From contig CM056994.1 in NCBI GenBank assembly GCA_029891345.1, positions 136,406,457 to 136,470,456 on the forward strand: a stretch of 64,000 nt of DNA. The letters are read 5' to 3'. Position 1 is the stretch's first letter. Every line of letters starts with the position of its first letter. A model generated the notes under the pieces. That model ran no database searches. It was given only the letters and a program-made list of their open reading frames with translations, and was not told the DNA's origin. A program made the translations under genes and the position numbers. Source of the stretch: Dryococelus australis. Lineage: Eukaryota; Arthropoda; Insecta; Phasmatodea; Phasmatidae. Shown here one piece after another: positions 20,151-30,998 of this stretch.

Positions 20151-20724
20151 ATGAGACTCATCGTTCCTGCATGGTGCACAAATGATCCATGGTAGTGAAG
20201 AAGCGGCTGGGTACGACTTAAAGGCGACTCATTACATTGAAATTCAAGCTGCTCAAGCGGCCAATGTCGATGTCGGCCTGGCGTGTAAAATACCCAAATG
20301 CTATTTCGGTTTTGTTAAGAGTTGTTCGGAGCGGGATTTCAAACATAGAATATACGTCTATAGTGGAATTATAGATTCAGCCTACAGAGGAGATATCTTT
20401 GTGCAGATGGAAAATCGAGTAAATTCGACATTCAAAGCCGAGAAAAGATCTCGTATAGATCAACTATTCATAATGCCACACGCGATAGTATCTTTTGTAC
20501 CAACATATGAAAATGATGATGAATTTTACAATACACGGCGAGGCACATCGGGATTTGGATCTTCTTCATCACCACAACTGTCATCATCACAACTACTTAC
20601 ACAGGCACAAACCATCAAAGTGAATCCTGCGGCCCATCGAGAAGACCCAATTTTAATGGCATTTTCCTTTCCCAAGCGGCATCACTTATTGCCGGCCGAA
20701 ATGAAAGAGTATTTGTTGAAATAA
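20151..20724 (+). CDS. dut: dUTPase (dUTP diphosphatase), copy 1, with C-terminal extension
   Basis: Trimeric dUTPase, which hydrolyses dUTP to dUMP and keeps uracil out of DNA. The frame 20182-20724 carries motif 1 GSEEAAGYDLKA, a divergent motif 2 region (KSCSERDFKH in place of the usual RSG.A), motif 3 VYSGIIDSAYRGDI with the catalytic Asp and Tyr, motif 4 KRSRIDQLFI and motif 5 RRGTSGFGSS. The usual N-terminal strand (RLIVPAWC) is encoded just upstream from ATG 20151 in another frame and is cut off by a one-base shift near 20190, so an initiator at 20182 would give a protein lacking it. About 52 residues follow motif 5, unusual because this motif normally ends the protein. A TATAAA and TCAGT lie at 20114-20127. 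A second, broken dUTPase lies at 34485. Confidence 0.88.
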
Positions 20725-20831
20725 TAAAAAACAGGATAAAAATAAAAAATGAATTAAAATGTGTATATATTTAACAAAATAAAATAAAATAAAGATGAAA
20801 AAAAAATAGTTACTTCCATTTTCATTCAAAC

Positions 20832-20992
<161 letters not shown>

Positions 20993-21006
20993 ATTTAACC
21001 AGCACA

Positions 21007-21014
21007 TATATAAG
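21007..21014 (+). promoter_or_regulatory. TATATAAG late-promoter-like motif
   Basis: TATATAAG lies five bases before an ATG at 21020 and 23 bases before the BRO start at 21038. Confidence 0.35.
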
Positions 21015-21037
21015 AAAATATGGAAATTTAATATTTA

Positions 21038-21517
21038 ATGATAGGAAAATTTCTTTTTTTAGGCAAGGATAATAAACAGTGGTTTTGAGGAAAGAATGCG
21101 GTAAAAATTTTGGAATACAAGGATACTTGCGATGCGGTTCGGAGACATGTCCCCTTAGATGAACGAGTAAAGTACAGACAACTCATTGAATCAAATAGTT
21201 TACCGTCATCGAGCTATTATGGAAATTCGAGAACCCTTTTCATCATGGAAATAGGCCTACATAATTTGATTATGAAATCCCGATTGTCGAGTGGAAAAGA
21301 TTTTAAAGATTGGGTAGTGCACCAGATTCTACCAACTGTTGACAAAACTGGCAACAACATTTCGGCAGACGAATTGAAAAACGATCGCGAACGATTGGAG
21401 GGTGAAATCAGACGGTTGACAAAAGAACTTCAACTTGAAACAGAAAAATGTTTGCAATTGGAGAAAAATGATAATATAATCATAAACCTTTTGCAAAATT
21501 ATGTAAAGAAAAGATAA
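21038..21517 (+). pseudogene. bro: BRO protein, single nonsense codon
   Basis: The frame from ATG 21038 to 21517 (159 codons) is open apart from TGA at 21086, which replaces the basic residue expected in the WF(K/R)GK block of BRO-N. The rest of BRO-N is present: GKNAVKILEYKDTCDAVRRH, MEIGLHNLIMKSRLSSGKDF and FKDWVVHQILPTV. A coiled-coil-type tail follows (NDRERLEGEIRRLTKELQLE). BRO proteins are DNA-binding accessory factors of baculoviruses, nudiviruses and entomopoxviruses. A start downstream of the TGA would remove the first strand of the domain. Confidence 0.8.
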
Positions 21518-21578
21518 ATTGGTAGTTATAATTTTTTAATTTGCTTTCGTACTATTCATGTTTCAAGTTTCTATTCGC

Positions 21579-22528
21579 ATGTCGTTGGTGTACAGGCGAT
21601 CCAATTTGTAGCAAAAATACCTAGAATCTGGTATGGATTACATACACCAGTTGACTGGTTTCGAAAAACTACCGACCGTCGTGTTGAAGGAGAATGTGAG
21701 TGCAGATGACGGCGAATATGGCGACGAGTTGTTTCTACAAAATAAATGCCGATTCGGCCATTACCTAGGCGAAAAAAAAAAAAAAAAACGAGGCGGTATC
21801 TTGCTCCTCGATTCGTAACGACAACAATGGCGAATTCGAATATACATTTTTTCCGACCGAAACAATCATCAATCACATGTCATATCGAAGCCGCTTCTAA
21901 TTCCCATCTGGGTAAAAAAAATTTACGTGGATGACAAATACATTTGCCTTTCGCGCCATCCGCACTTGTTTGGAGAGATCAGTTCCAACCTGATTGTCGG
22001 TTGTAATGGATAGATAGTGGATAAAGCGACGAATAAAATGCACACCGATATGGTACCCAGCATGTTTAGGTTAGAGGATGTGGACGAAAAGTTGTATGAT
22101 GGTGATTACCGGATTGTGTGTGCCGATAATCAGACACTTTGCAAAATCGACTGATTCCGTTGAATAATGGATCACGGTTCGAGTACGTACCAAATAAATG
22201 CGCTTCGATGATATTCAATGCACCGGAAAACATGATGCCCGATTACTACACCGGTAATTGTGACTGTGGCCCACAATTTTTAAACTTGAATTCCGACCCC
22301 AAACTTACGTGTACGAAATGCATTTCGAAATTGGCTGGAAGTGACCCGACCATTAAAGGAGCCCAATATGCATTCAGTATAGCACGCCCATGTATAAACC
22401 TAAATACCGATAATTCTTTGTACAGACAATTAAAAATTACGATTAAGAACCCTGCAAAAAATGCTTGCGAACATGCAATTTTACTCGCAACTAATACCTA
22501 CAGTCCATTGGCTTTAGAAAAATGCTGA
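21579..22528 (+). pseudogene. Cys-rich PIF-like envelope protein, frameshifted
   Basis: ATG at 21579 opens a stretch that changes frame several times, including at an A17 run (about 21772-21788). The C-terminal frame (22139-22528) reads EYVPNKCASMIFNAPENMMP, then NCDCGPQFLN, LTCTKC, RPC and ACEH, a dense Cys pattern of the kind seen in PIF proteins required for oral infection. Between them, IYVDDKYICLSRHPHLFGEI lies in a third frame. The length of about 315 codons is within the range of PIF proteins. Which PIF it is cannot be settled here. No clear N-terminal anchor is seen, which argues for caution. Confidence 0.42.
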
Positions 22529-22651
22529 AACAAAAATTTAAAAAAATTAATAAAAAATATTTAAATTAATACATATAAATAAAAAAGACCAAAAATATTG
22601 AAATAAATTTATAGAAGAAATTAAAACATTTTTTTTGCTCTGGATGGCGGG

Positions 22652-22687
22652 TATAAAAGAGGCGATGAATCGTTACTTTACCAGTCG
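22652..22687 (+). promoter_or_regulatory. TATA box plus arthropod-type initiator
   Basis: TATAAAA at 22652-22658 lies 30 bases before CAGT at 22682-22685, the spacing of an arthropod/baculovirus early promoter. The ATG of the next gene follows at 22708. Confidence 0.6.
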
Positions 22688-22707
22688 CTCAGAAGAAACT
22701 CGGCACG

Positions 22708-23381
22708 ATGGAAACTCCTAGTAAAACTACTGAACAGCAAAAGCAGCAACCCGAACCACAGCAGTGTCAACTCGACAATAGCGCTAATAATTTTACTAAT
22801 CTCATGGGGGAAGATCGCAAATCAGTTAAGCGAACCAGAAAGGAAACCAGCTGGGAAATATCAACGGGCCGAGAACAAAACATGTCTAATGTGCATTGTC
22901 GTGGATGATTTCGAAATAATTTTTGTTTCAATTTTGGGTGAAATTGACGTGGACGAGATCAAGATAAACTCTCAACGAGCCGTTGAGAAAATATGTCTTT
23001 TTCACGATAGATCGCAATTTACTGGAAAGGATTGTTCGCAAAAATCATAGTGGGGGGAGTTTCAATTCGTGGCACTTGATTACAGACAAGGCTATCCAAA
23101 ACACTCTTTCGACCATGGGAGAAGAAAACATGTAATGTGTTGACTAGATAATTAAACTAAAACAAAGATCTCCCTTCCTGCTACTCCAGAACAAAAATGG
23201 CAGGTTTTTGAATCACAAAATCATCTATCCTGCCGGTTTAGAAACGCTATGTAAATGCCAAGATGAAATCCCAACATTATTTGCCCTTTATCGTTATCTA
23301 TACGGCAGTACCGTGCAGTATTTAAAGTTTGAGCTCGCTGCATTGTGTATAAATCTAAAAGATATGGAACAACATATGTGA
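22708..23381 (+). pseudogene. Unrecognised early-type gene, broken
   Basis: The first frame (22708-22908) is Gln/Thr/Ser-rich. Coding sequence then continues in another frame (TCLMCIVVDDFEIIFVSILG), a third (WHLITDKAIQNTLSTMGEEN) and a last one ending at 23381 (FALYRYLYGSTVQYLKFELA). A CxxC and a CKC are present, but no domain is identified. It is preceded by a good early promoter. Confidence 0.45.
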
Positions 23382-23465
23382 AAAAAAATATTCTTTGTGA
23401 TTTATTTATATATGTGTATTTTTTGTAATTTATATGTAAATACATTTTTAACATAATATATAGAC

Positions 23466-24170
23466 CTATATGTGTTTCTTTTTTTTTAATACACTATCTA
23501 CAAAGGTGATTGTTAACCAAATGAAAACTTTTTCTCCTTGAGCACATTTTTTAAACGCACATTTTAAGAGTGCCATACACAAACCTAGAATTGCGGCCCA
23601 ATTAACCAAACTCAAACTTTGAACAATAGTTTCATTTTTTATGCGATTAAAAGAGAGAGATGTTTTTATCCGTAGCTTCACTATTTGCCTCTTGAAATTT
23701 TTCTACAATTTTATCGATCGTCTATTTATGCTCTTCCATTTTCGGCAACTTATCAGGAACAAAACTGTCGATAAACCACAGGGAAACATAATCTGAATTT
23801 GAATCTGTTTCTTTTATTGTTGGTGTAGTTGTTTTCGTAATAACATCTGCAATTTTACTGATAATTCCATTACCTCTAGTCTCGTTTCGAGAAACAATAC
23901 TGGCAGCTAGTTCAGTTACAACATTTTCAGTTGTATAACTGACACTTAGTTTCACACTAGAATTTGAAACATTTTCACTTAAAATAGAATTGTAAGAGTT
24001 TGTATTCGCAACTCGCCCTAATAAACCATCATTATAGTCACTTTTCTCATTTTCTATCAGAGTATTAAAAGGCGTTGAATTTTTCTGATTTAAACTAGAA
24101 AACTCAAAAAGTTCTGCATTATTGGATTCGGGTAGTAAAGGTAATGCAAAGGCACGGTTGTTTATCGTGC
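23466..24170 (-). pseudogene. Ser/Thr/Asn-rich protein with a C-terminal membrane segment, broken
   Basis: An open frame without ATG extends from about 24170 down to 23722 and is rich in Ser, Thr and Asn. After a shift, the frame 23466-23681 has a membrane segment (LVNWAAILGLCMALLK) and a basic Cys-containing tail. This layout suits a virion envelope protein such as the ODV-E group; none is identified. The 5' end runs into a microsatellite. Confidence 0.45.
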
Positions 24171-24202
24171 ATAGAAATAAAATACAAGGTAGGTTTTTAC
24201 AA

Positions 24203-24207
<5 letters not shown>

Positions 24208-24260
<53 letters not shown>

Positions 24261-24272
24261 TTTTTTTTTTTT
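24208..24272. repeat. (CT)n(AT)n T-tract microsatellite
   Basis: About 18 CT units, then AT units and a T run. It lies at the 5' edge of the preceding minus-strand gene. Confidence 0.9.
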
Positions 24273-24356
24273 CGAGTAATGCATAGTTTCAGTCATGGTG
24301 TACATAAATCACCACCGACACCGATTTCGAAGGACGTTTCGAGTCCAACTCGTAGG

Positions 24357-25144
24357 TCATGATATATTGCCTATGGAGATATTTTCAAACACGTCGTTGC
24401 ATATACACACTCGGTACTTGAAACACGTGTACGAAGCAGAAGCGTTTACGTACATTGCATTGCGTGTGATAACCAAATCGTCGGTCGTGCAGTCAAACAG
24501 TTCAACTCCGTTAGTATTTTCAGAAATTATCATGTTTGAATGTTTGATGCTGAGCGCTGCCTGTTGCCTTGGCTCCAAGTAATTGGCGACGATGATGTTT
24601 GGAGACGAACTTGGGTCAATGTCAGACAGTAAGTAATACTGGTTGATTATCCGAACCCAGTTTTCGTTCATGTTTGCAAATTTGTTGGCAATTTCGTCCA
24701 AATCTCGCAGGGTTTGGAGTGGATGCGTCAAGAATTGAACACATCCATCAATCATAGATTGTTTGATCGGATCGTCCCCTCGTCGACCTGTTTCGCCTGC
24801 AAATTCTGCTCTATTTCCTCTTTCAAGTTTTCGCCATCGCATTGATTTTCGTACATGGTCGTCAACAGCATGAGAAATTGTTCCATCAAGATAGGATCCA
24901 ATCCTTTGGACATTAACACTTTAGTGAGACGGTGATTCATCAAGTCGTAAAATTCAATCTCAAATGCACTTGTCGGATAATGTACGAACCTTTCCTTTGC
25001 CAGTAAATATGCCATTTCGAAATTTACATTACACTCGTATACTTTTAGAAAATTGTGGACAAAGAAAAGCTTGGTGGAATAAATCAGAATATAACAGACT
25101 GGAACTTGATCACCAATTAATTTTAATAAAATGTATGGTTCCAA
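24357..25144 (-). pseudogene. Unrecognised gene of about 260 codons, one frameshift
   Basis: The frame 24752-25144 (from ATG 25144) and the frame 24357-24842 are both strongly coding-like and overlap. The switch lies near 24790. Helical N-terminal half (MAYLLAKERFVHYPTSAFEI) and a mixed C-terminal half with Cys. No family is recognised. The plus-strand frames here are shadows. Confidence 0.5.
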
Positions 25145-25399
25145 CTCTCCAACTCACCCTCGTTAAGAAGACTATATTTTCGAGTTTAATTGTCTTTTCA
25201 GGAAGTGACTGTGAGGAACTCTGAACATTAATATATTCTTTCCTGCGAAATTCATTCGCCTAAATTGCATGCTCTTCACTCACAGAACACTGATTTGAGA
25301 CTGAGAAAAAAAAATGTAATCCCTTACTATATAAATCTGTTATATCTGCAGAAGTTTTTGTTTTTTTGTTTTTGTTTTTGTGTTTTTAAACATGCGTGT

Positions 25400-25404
25400 G
25401 CGTA

Positions 25405-25436
<32 letters not shown>
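25400..25436. repeat. (GT)n(TA)n microsatellite ending in TATATAAG
   Basis: GT units then TA units, ending in the promoter-like TATATAAG of the kinase gene. Confidence 0.9.
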
Positions 25437-25438
25437 AG
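25431..25438 (+). promoter_or_regulatory. TATATAAG late-promoter-like motif
   Basis: TATATAAG ends one base before the ATG at 25440. Confidence 0.35.
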
Positions 25439-25439
25439 A

Positions 25440-26425
25440 ATGAATCTCCTCCAACTCATCAGAAGATCGTCGTCAACCATGTCGGAAAGAGAAGATGTTC
25501 TCGAAAACTGTTTCACTGCATTATATATCATTTGGCTGATTGTTTCGATATAGATGGTAATCAGCAATGGATTTTTACACGAAGAATACCTCAACAACAT
25601 TTTCGTCATCATAGTAGGACTGACAATCAATTTGGGTTCGATCATTCAAACCCTAACATTGCTTGTTTGGCGAAGACAGTTACTGCCTCTAATCTATTTG
25701 ATTGAATTATGCATCGATTGTTTGGAATTACTAATTTTACAACTCTATGAACATTTCATATTTGAAAATGAAATTATGTCTACAAACATCATTATGGTCT
25801 TTAGTTTGACTTGCAGCAGCTTGATGTTTATCATTTTGCGAGTTTTTGTCCGACAAAAACAAGTTGTTTTTCTCCAAGGCACTTCGGGTCTGGGAAAGAC
25901 TACAGTGTCAACTCGATCGTTTGATTTCCTCCAGTTTCTGGCAGAATACCCCCCATACAAGAGCAAGAACGAGAATAGCCTACTCCAATTGAAGTATACC
26001 ATCGACTTGAAAAACAAACTAATGTGCTACGTACAAACGCTGAAGAAAAGTAAAGTGTTTCTAGATGGCTCTCCATACTTGCAGTTTGTGTATGGGTTGT
26101 TATTCGATTACAATGGCGAACACGCCAACCCAGATATGCTCCAAAAAAATGTGTTGCCTGTCTTACAACTTTCAGCTGAACGTTTACTTCACATACGCAA
26201 AAGGTTCCTCTACATAAATATACCATTTTGGGTTGCAAAGTCGAAATGAAATGGTGTCTTGCAGTGGACATTCCATTTACAAAGGAATTGATTAAGAGAA
26301 GAAACACGTTTGAAATCACCAATGGGTTCAACTTGGAAAACTACGTTATTAATCAAAATGTATTGTTTGCTTGGTTTGCTTCCCTGTTTGATGATAAAGT
26401 TGTGTTTGTGAAAAAATATGTATAA
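25440..26425 (+). pseudogene. Deoxynucleoside kinase (viral TK type) fused in frame to a multi-pass membrane region; one nonsense, one frameshift
   Basis: From ATG 25440 the frame is open to 26249 except for TAG at 25551. Codons from about 25590 to 25850 are strongly hydrophobic, with perhaps three or four membrane segments (FVIIVGLTINLGSIIQTLTL and others). The kinase then begins: P-loop LQGTSGLGKTT (about 25876-25905), a DGSPYLQFVYGLLF block like the DRSP motif of dNK/TK enzymes, and a basic lid-like segment (ERLLHIRKRFLY). A frameshift near 26246 moves the last 59 codons to another frame. A separate kinase could start at ATG 25824. Nudiviruses carry TK-like kinases; the membrane part may be a separate gene that overlapped the kinase. 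Confidence 0.68.
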
Positions 26426-26469
26426 AATGAATTGACAAAAATTAATATGTAAATAAAAAAATTGTATTT

Positions 26470-27541
26470 TTAAATATTTATTTACTTTATGAATATTTTT
26501 CTTACAGTAATTAATTTTTTTGCGACATATTGCACATTTGGAATGTGTAAATATACATTCGATACATGAAATCGAATGACCACAAGGCAGAAAAATCACC
26601 TTCAGTTCTCTTTGGTAACAAATCTTGCATAAAAATTAATCTTGTTGTTCATCTTCATTATTACCACTGCTGCTGCCGCCCACTCATTTATCCAAATCAT
26701 TGTTTGTGGAATTATTGCAGCTGCGCAACTCACACATTTCTCCAAATCGTTGTTTGCAGAATTTGCAGTCTCCTCGTTCTCTTATTGCTTAAGCCGCCCT
26801 TATTCTTTCCTTCCAAATTTTGTCGATGAAACCATTTCCTCTTGCCAAAAGAAAAATTTTACATTCGGGATACCAAAAACCATGTTCTATCCAGGGATCG
26901 CCTTCATCTTCCCAATGTATAATGTTTTTACCGCAATGAAAACAAGTCACTCGATCACCGAACCCATGTAAATGAATCCCACATTACCTAGCAGTTTCGG
27001 CTCTTGAACTAGAGATGGAGGCCATAGTTTAATTTTAAACATTTTTATTCGTGCTTCACAGGTATTATATTCAGGATAGGCATGTTGTTCTTTGCTGTTT
27101 TGCAAAAGATGAGATATGGCATCAACATCAACATCATCGTCTGTGATGTCGATTTTACAAACATTTTTACCTCCTCGAAATTTGCAATCATAATAGGATA
27201 TGTTATCCTTTATCAAGTTAACATACAGACATTCAACCATCGAGTAATTATAAACATGTTCCATCCAAGGATCATCTTCTTTCTTCCAGTGATAATATTT
27301 GCAACTTCAATAAAAGCAGATATCCGTATCGTTGTCCCCTGTGTAAAAGAAACCAGCTTGTCTTTCTTAGTTGTTTTGGTCGTTGTTTCATCGGCTTGGG
27401 CCAAAACTCGTACGTTGCCAACCACGATTCAAATAAATTATATTCGGGATACTTCGAATCTATATATTCCACGATACCTGTCTCTTCAAAACACACCATT
27501 TGCAATCACGTAAACACAGATTGCACGGTATTGGAGGGCCG
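26470..27541 (-). pseudogene. iap: Inhibitor-of-apoptosis protein (two BIR domains, RING), broken
   Basis: IAP proteins bind caspases through BIR domains and ubiquitinate through a C-terminal RING. The RING is intact in one frame (26525-26629): CKIC, then LPCGHSISCIEC and HSKCAICRK, a C3HC4 pattern. The second BIR is split. Its first half lies in frame 26947-27264 (KLLGNVGFIYMG) and its zinc site in another frame (CFHCG at about 26932-26943, then WEDEGDPWIEHGFWYPEC). A first BIR lies at about 27270-27480, also in two frames. An in-frame TAA precedes the RING. There are at least four lesions, so no functional IAP is encoded. Both BIRs share a YPEYN word, suggesting internal duplication. Confidence 0.82.
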
Positions 27542-27695
27542 TTGCCCATGTTTGTGAAAAGCATACTCGAAATTAACCAAAATTATTTTTCTCCTCTGTC
27601 TATTCCACCCACCTTTTTCTGGTGAGTATACTTATATATATGACATCAATTCACAAAGTATGCACAAAGTATTGCATGAATGATTCGGTGAATCG

Positions 27696-29527
27696 TTACC
27701 TGGGAAATAACAAAGTATTTGATTTATTTATAATTCGTTTTTTATTTAAATACAAATCACCATCTCTCAAGGTTAAACCATTCCGTTTGATGGCCGAGAT
27801 AAACAAATTATGACCGAGTCGTGGAACCATGTGCACATTTATACCCATTTGGTACATTTCCCTATCGATTTCGGCTTCGATTTCGTTCAAGGAGAGTTTC
27901 GAGGAATTGATTGCATCTTTAAATTCGAGCGTACCGTCAAATGAAATAAATTTTTCCACGATTCCCAGGTAGCGATGAATGTTTCCTTTGGCACTGCTCA
28001 AAACAATGCGAATTCAATTTCCGTCCAATAAACTCAGTGATTTTAATGAGTTGAGAAATGGGAGTGATTCGTCGTGAAAATCATTAATGATGCCATTTGT
28101 CAACTCGTAAGTTTTCTGGTTCACCTCACAAAAGAAAGTGTATGTTTTCCTCGAGCCGTACTTGAAATAAACAAAGTGACAAAACATTTTCCAAAATATC
28201 CGCCGTTGGTTCGACCAAGTCGTAAACATGGGGCACGTCGACAATCAGTTTGTCCAATACTTCGCGATTCGTCTCGTCATCGAACCATTTCAGTGTGTAA
28301 ATGTTGCGAAACAATTCGTATAATTGGTAAAACTCGTGTGTTTTGGGTAAGTTTCATTTATGCATGTACAGAATATAAGCTTCTGTAAATTTATACCCCA
28401 GTTTATCAAAAGGAATGTAAATACTGTAACTGGGAGACATGTTGATTATCGCTTCCTTGACGACGACCGTATCCGAAATCACGTACAATAATTCCGTATC
28501 TCCGTCGATGTCGGCATTCTGATTCTTCAGGATCAACAGCGAGACAAACAGTAAATCTGCCATCACAAAAGCCACTCTATCGATGACGACGATCGAGGCG
28601 GGATGTATCACTGGATCTCGTTTGAGTAAAATGATGGTATCCCACCCCAGATTGATTAATTTCTCCTTTAGTCCATCCATAATGTTAGTCAGGTTAAAGT
28701 GGACGATTTGAGAGACGTTCTGGTCGATGCCTAACGATGTCATCCACGTGTGAGGAACAATGATTTTGTTTGGTCGTAGATTGCCTTGTAAAATTATTTG
28801 ACTGCACAAACATTTTATTCGTGGTGACAGTAAATTCCGCCGCATCTGGCTCCTGCTACCTTGCAACATTGTCTTTATCGACCCATTACAAAATGGAATG
28901 TCGAAATACTTTTGAATATCGACAAATGTTTGCTTGATGTAGCAAACAATTTGTTCGTCGAAGGCGTAAATAACTTGTTCGTCAACCGTGCACGACTTAC
29001 GGACCTTGCACAATTCTAACAAGAGTACAAATTTATAACTGTTCTTTCAGTTGGCATAAATTTGACTGTATTGCCATATCTTTATACGATCTATTAAATC
29101 GTGGTATCATTTCCCAGGGGATTCTGGAAACGATGCAATCAGGGAACAAATGAATCCAGAATGGAATGAAAACTTTTTTTTCTAAATGTACTGGTGATTC
29201 CCAATCATCTTGAACAGGATGACCAATTCAGCCATTTCGTCAGTTTCCAGAATGTTTTTAAACTTGTAAATTGGTTCCTTTCAGTGCATTTTCAAGTTGG
29301 GAATAACAAAACAGCATAGATCCTCGGAATTGTTTTTTAATTGTACCATGGCTCTTCGATTTGTACGATGTAAATACCACTATTGTTTTGCACCTCGACT
29401 AAAGGACGATTTTTAAAATTTTTCCTAAACCACCAGCTGTTGAGGATGCACCTAATTTGTTTTGTGTTAATGATTAGCAATTTTTTTTTGTTTGATCCAG
29501 TGTAATGTTTGACACTCGGTAATTCAT
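27696..29527 (-). pseudogene. lef-9: LEF-9, RNA polymerase beta-prime-like subunit, broken by several frameshifts
   Basis: LEF-9 is the beta-prime-like subunit of the virus-encoded RNA polymerase (with LEF-8, LEF-4 and P47) that transcribes late genes. The 222-codon frame 28354-29022 carries KRDPVIHPASI and, after a hydrophobic strand, the Mg-binding NADIDGD (28498-28518), which corresponds to NADFDGD of cellular polymerases. The start is ATG 29527, whose frame soon meets an A9 run. The N-terminal region continues in other frames (CILNSWWFRKNFKNRPLVEV) and the C terminus lies in frames 28126-28314, 28014-28244 and 27696-28001. Six or more indels are needed, so no full subunit is made. The catalytic Asp triad itself is intact. 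Confidence 0.85.
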
Positions 29528-29748
29528 TTTATTGTGTGTGGGTTTCACCTAAGAAACAAAGACTGATATACTCAATTTATTATTTTATTCTTATTTTTCA
29601 TTGTATGTGTATTTCGCCTGATAAAAAAACTTATATACTTTATTTTGTTGGTTCTTTTTTCCCCCTTTTTTCATCCATCAAGTGAGAATCTCCTGAGACT
29701 CGAAAAAAAATTTTCAAACAAAAAAGTACAGCAAGTAAAAAAATTACG
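29528..29748. repeat. Intergenic region with a diverged direct repeat
   Basis: Two similar stretches (29530-29597 and 29600-29655) share a pattern of ATTGTRTGTG, TTTCRCCT and ATATACT followed by T-rich sequence. No gene is seen. It separates the LEF-9 start from the palindromic element. Confidence 0.4.
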
Positions 29749-29749
29749 C

Positions 29750-29937
29750 GAGGCAAAGTTGAGGGTAATGAAGCAATAATGTTGTTGTAATCTTGAGACA
29801 AATATGAAAATTGCCTCAACTTTGCCTCAAGATTATACCATAATTTTTCATTTTACTAAGGCATAATCTTGAGGCAAAGTTGAGGCATTCTCAAGATTTC
29901 CTCAAGAACCACGTGAGGCAAAGTTGGGGTTGCCTCA
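29750..29937. repeat. hr-like palindromic element (perfect 25-base arms)
   Basis: The arms at 29812-29836 and 29863-29887 are perfect reverse complements of 25 bases with a 26-base loop. The core word GAGGCAAAGTTGAGG recurs at 29750-29764 and, with one change, at 29915-29929; a TGCCTCA follows at 29931. So at least four oriented copies of one core lie within 190 bases. Baculovirus homologous regions (hrs), which act as enhancers and replication origins, are built from short imperfect palindromes in this way. Confidence 0.7.
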
Positions 29938-29971
29938 TCTTTCCCTTCTCATTCCCTCTGATTAGACTCAT

Positions 29972-30439
29972 TCACTCACATAGTTTTGTGAATCGACCTG
30001 TGATGCGAATTGATGGTGTTGAAGAAAAACATCTGGTATAAGCATCGTTGCCCTCTTCATATCCCAGGGCATCAACTATGAATGTAACATCCAAGGTGAT
30101 AGCTAGTCCTTTTATAAGTGACTTTTATGAATCTGCATCGAAAATCAGCTGGATGTTTATCAATAGAGTTATGTTTCCATAATGGCACATCTCCAGTTTA
30201 AGAAATGGTTCTGAAAAGTCGACCAAGTAGGTAACTTTCCCTCGAAATTTGTTTTTAAATGTGCAATAATCGCGTAAAATGTATTTGATGTTTATCATGT
30301 TGCCGCAGGTAAATAAAGTAGTAGGAAAATTCAAGCTGGCAACCACCCAATGCCATTTATCGTTTTTTTTTCAATGTCTGCAACACTAAAACATCCATCT
30401 GCGAACGCGAAAAACCACTGTGATCATTTTCAATGACAC
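29972..30439 (-). pseudogene. Unrecognised broken gene, about 155 codons
   Basis: Frame 30125-30346 (MINIKYILRDYCTFKNKFRG) continues after a shift near 30122 into a frame ending at TGA 29972-29974 (VDALGYEEGNDAYTRCFSST). An upstream part is separated by a T9 run near 30362. Beta-rich; no family is recognised. The palindromic element lies just past its 3' end. Confidence 0.45.
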
Positions 30440-30491
30440 TGGTTGAATGTATGATAAGAGTAACAAAAAATTTATAATATTTCGAGACTTG

Positions 30492-30875
30492 ATGGAATCT
30501 TTCTATTGGACGATGTTGTGTCAAATGGACCGAGGTGGGAGATGCTCGATATTTGCTAATTTTACACTAGACAACAATATTGGTGAATTGTAATGGGAAA
30601 CTAGCAATTCTACTCCCCAAAGAAAAATCTAATAAAACCAACATGACTCGAGTAGTAGAAATTGATGATAAATGTGAGGGACAAAGGTTTGAAAAAAAAC
30701 TATAAACTTTAAACCCTCGACTCTGTTAAAAATACTAAATACCAACAGATGTGAAATTGATTACTTATTTGATGATATAACACACACAGTATTCGGCAGT
30801 GCAAATCATCAACAGACTACTCGAACTGGGTATAATAAGAATCTGAGTTTGGATATTTGTAGTTTAGTTTTTTAG
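30492..30875 (+). pseudogene. Unrecognised broken gene, about 125 codons
   Basis: ATG 30492 opens a 33-codon frame (MESFYWTMLCQMDRGGRCSI). Coding sequence continues in two further frames with RVVEIDDKCEGQRFEKKL and a final FDDITHTVFGSANHQQTTRT block, ending at TAG 30873. Divergent from the gene at 29972. Family unknown, though the last block looks conserved. Confidence 0.4.
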
Positions 30876-30998
30876 TTTTGCAGTAACAAAAATATATATT
30901 TTTTTGATAGTGCCTTGGTTTTTTATAAGTAGAGAAAATATTCTAATGCTCAACAATCGTCATTCTTCATAAAGTGAGTTGGTTGTTATCGCAATTAT

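Noticed and set aside
21579-22528. Assigning a specific pif number to the Cys-rich gene
   Set aside because: The Cys pattern fits the PIF type, but no diagnostic motif for one member could be verified without a search.
24295-24582. 95-codon plus-strand ORF
   Set aside because: It is antisense to the strongly coding minus-strand gene 24357-25144.
29750-29937. CRISPR array
   Set aside because: The repeats are few, palindromic and unevenly spaced, and no cas gene is present.
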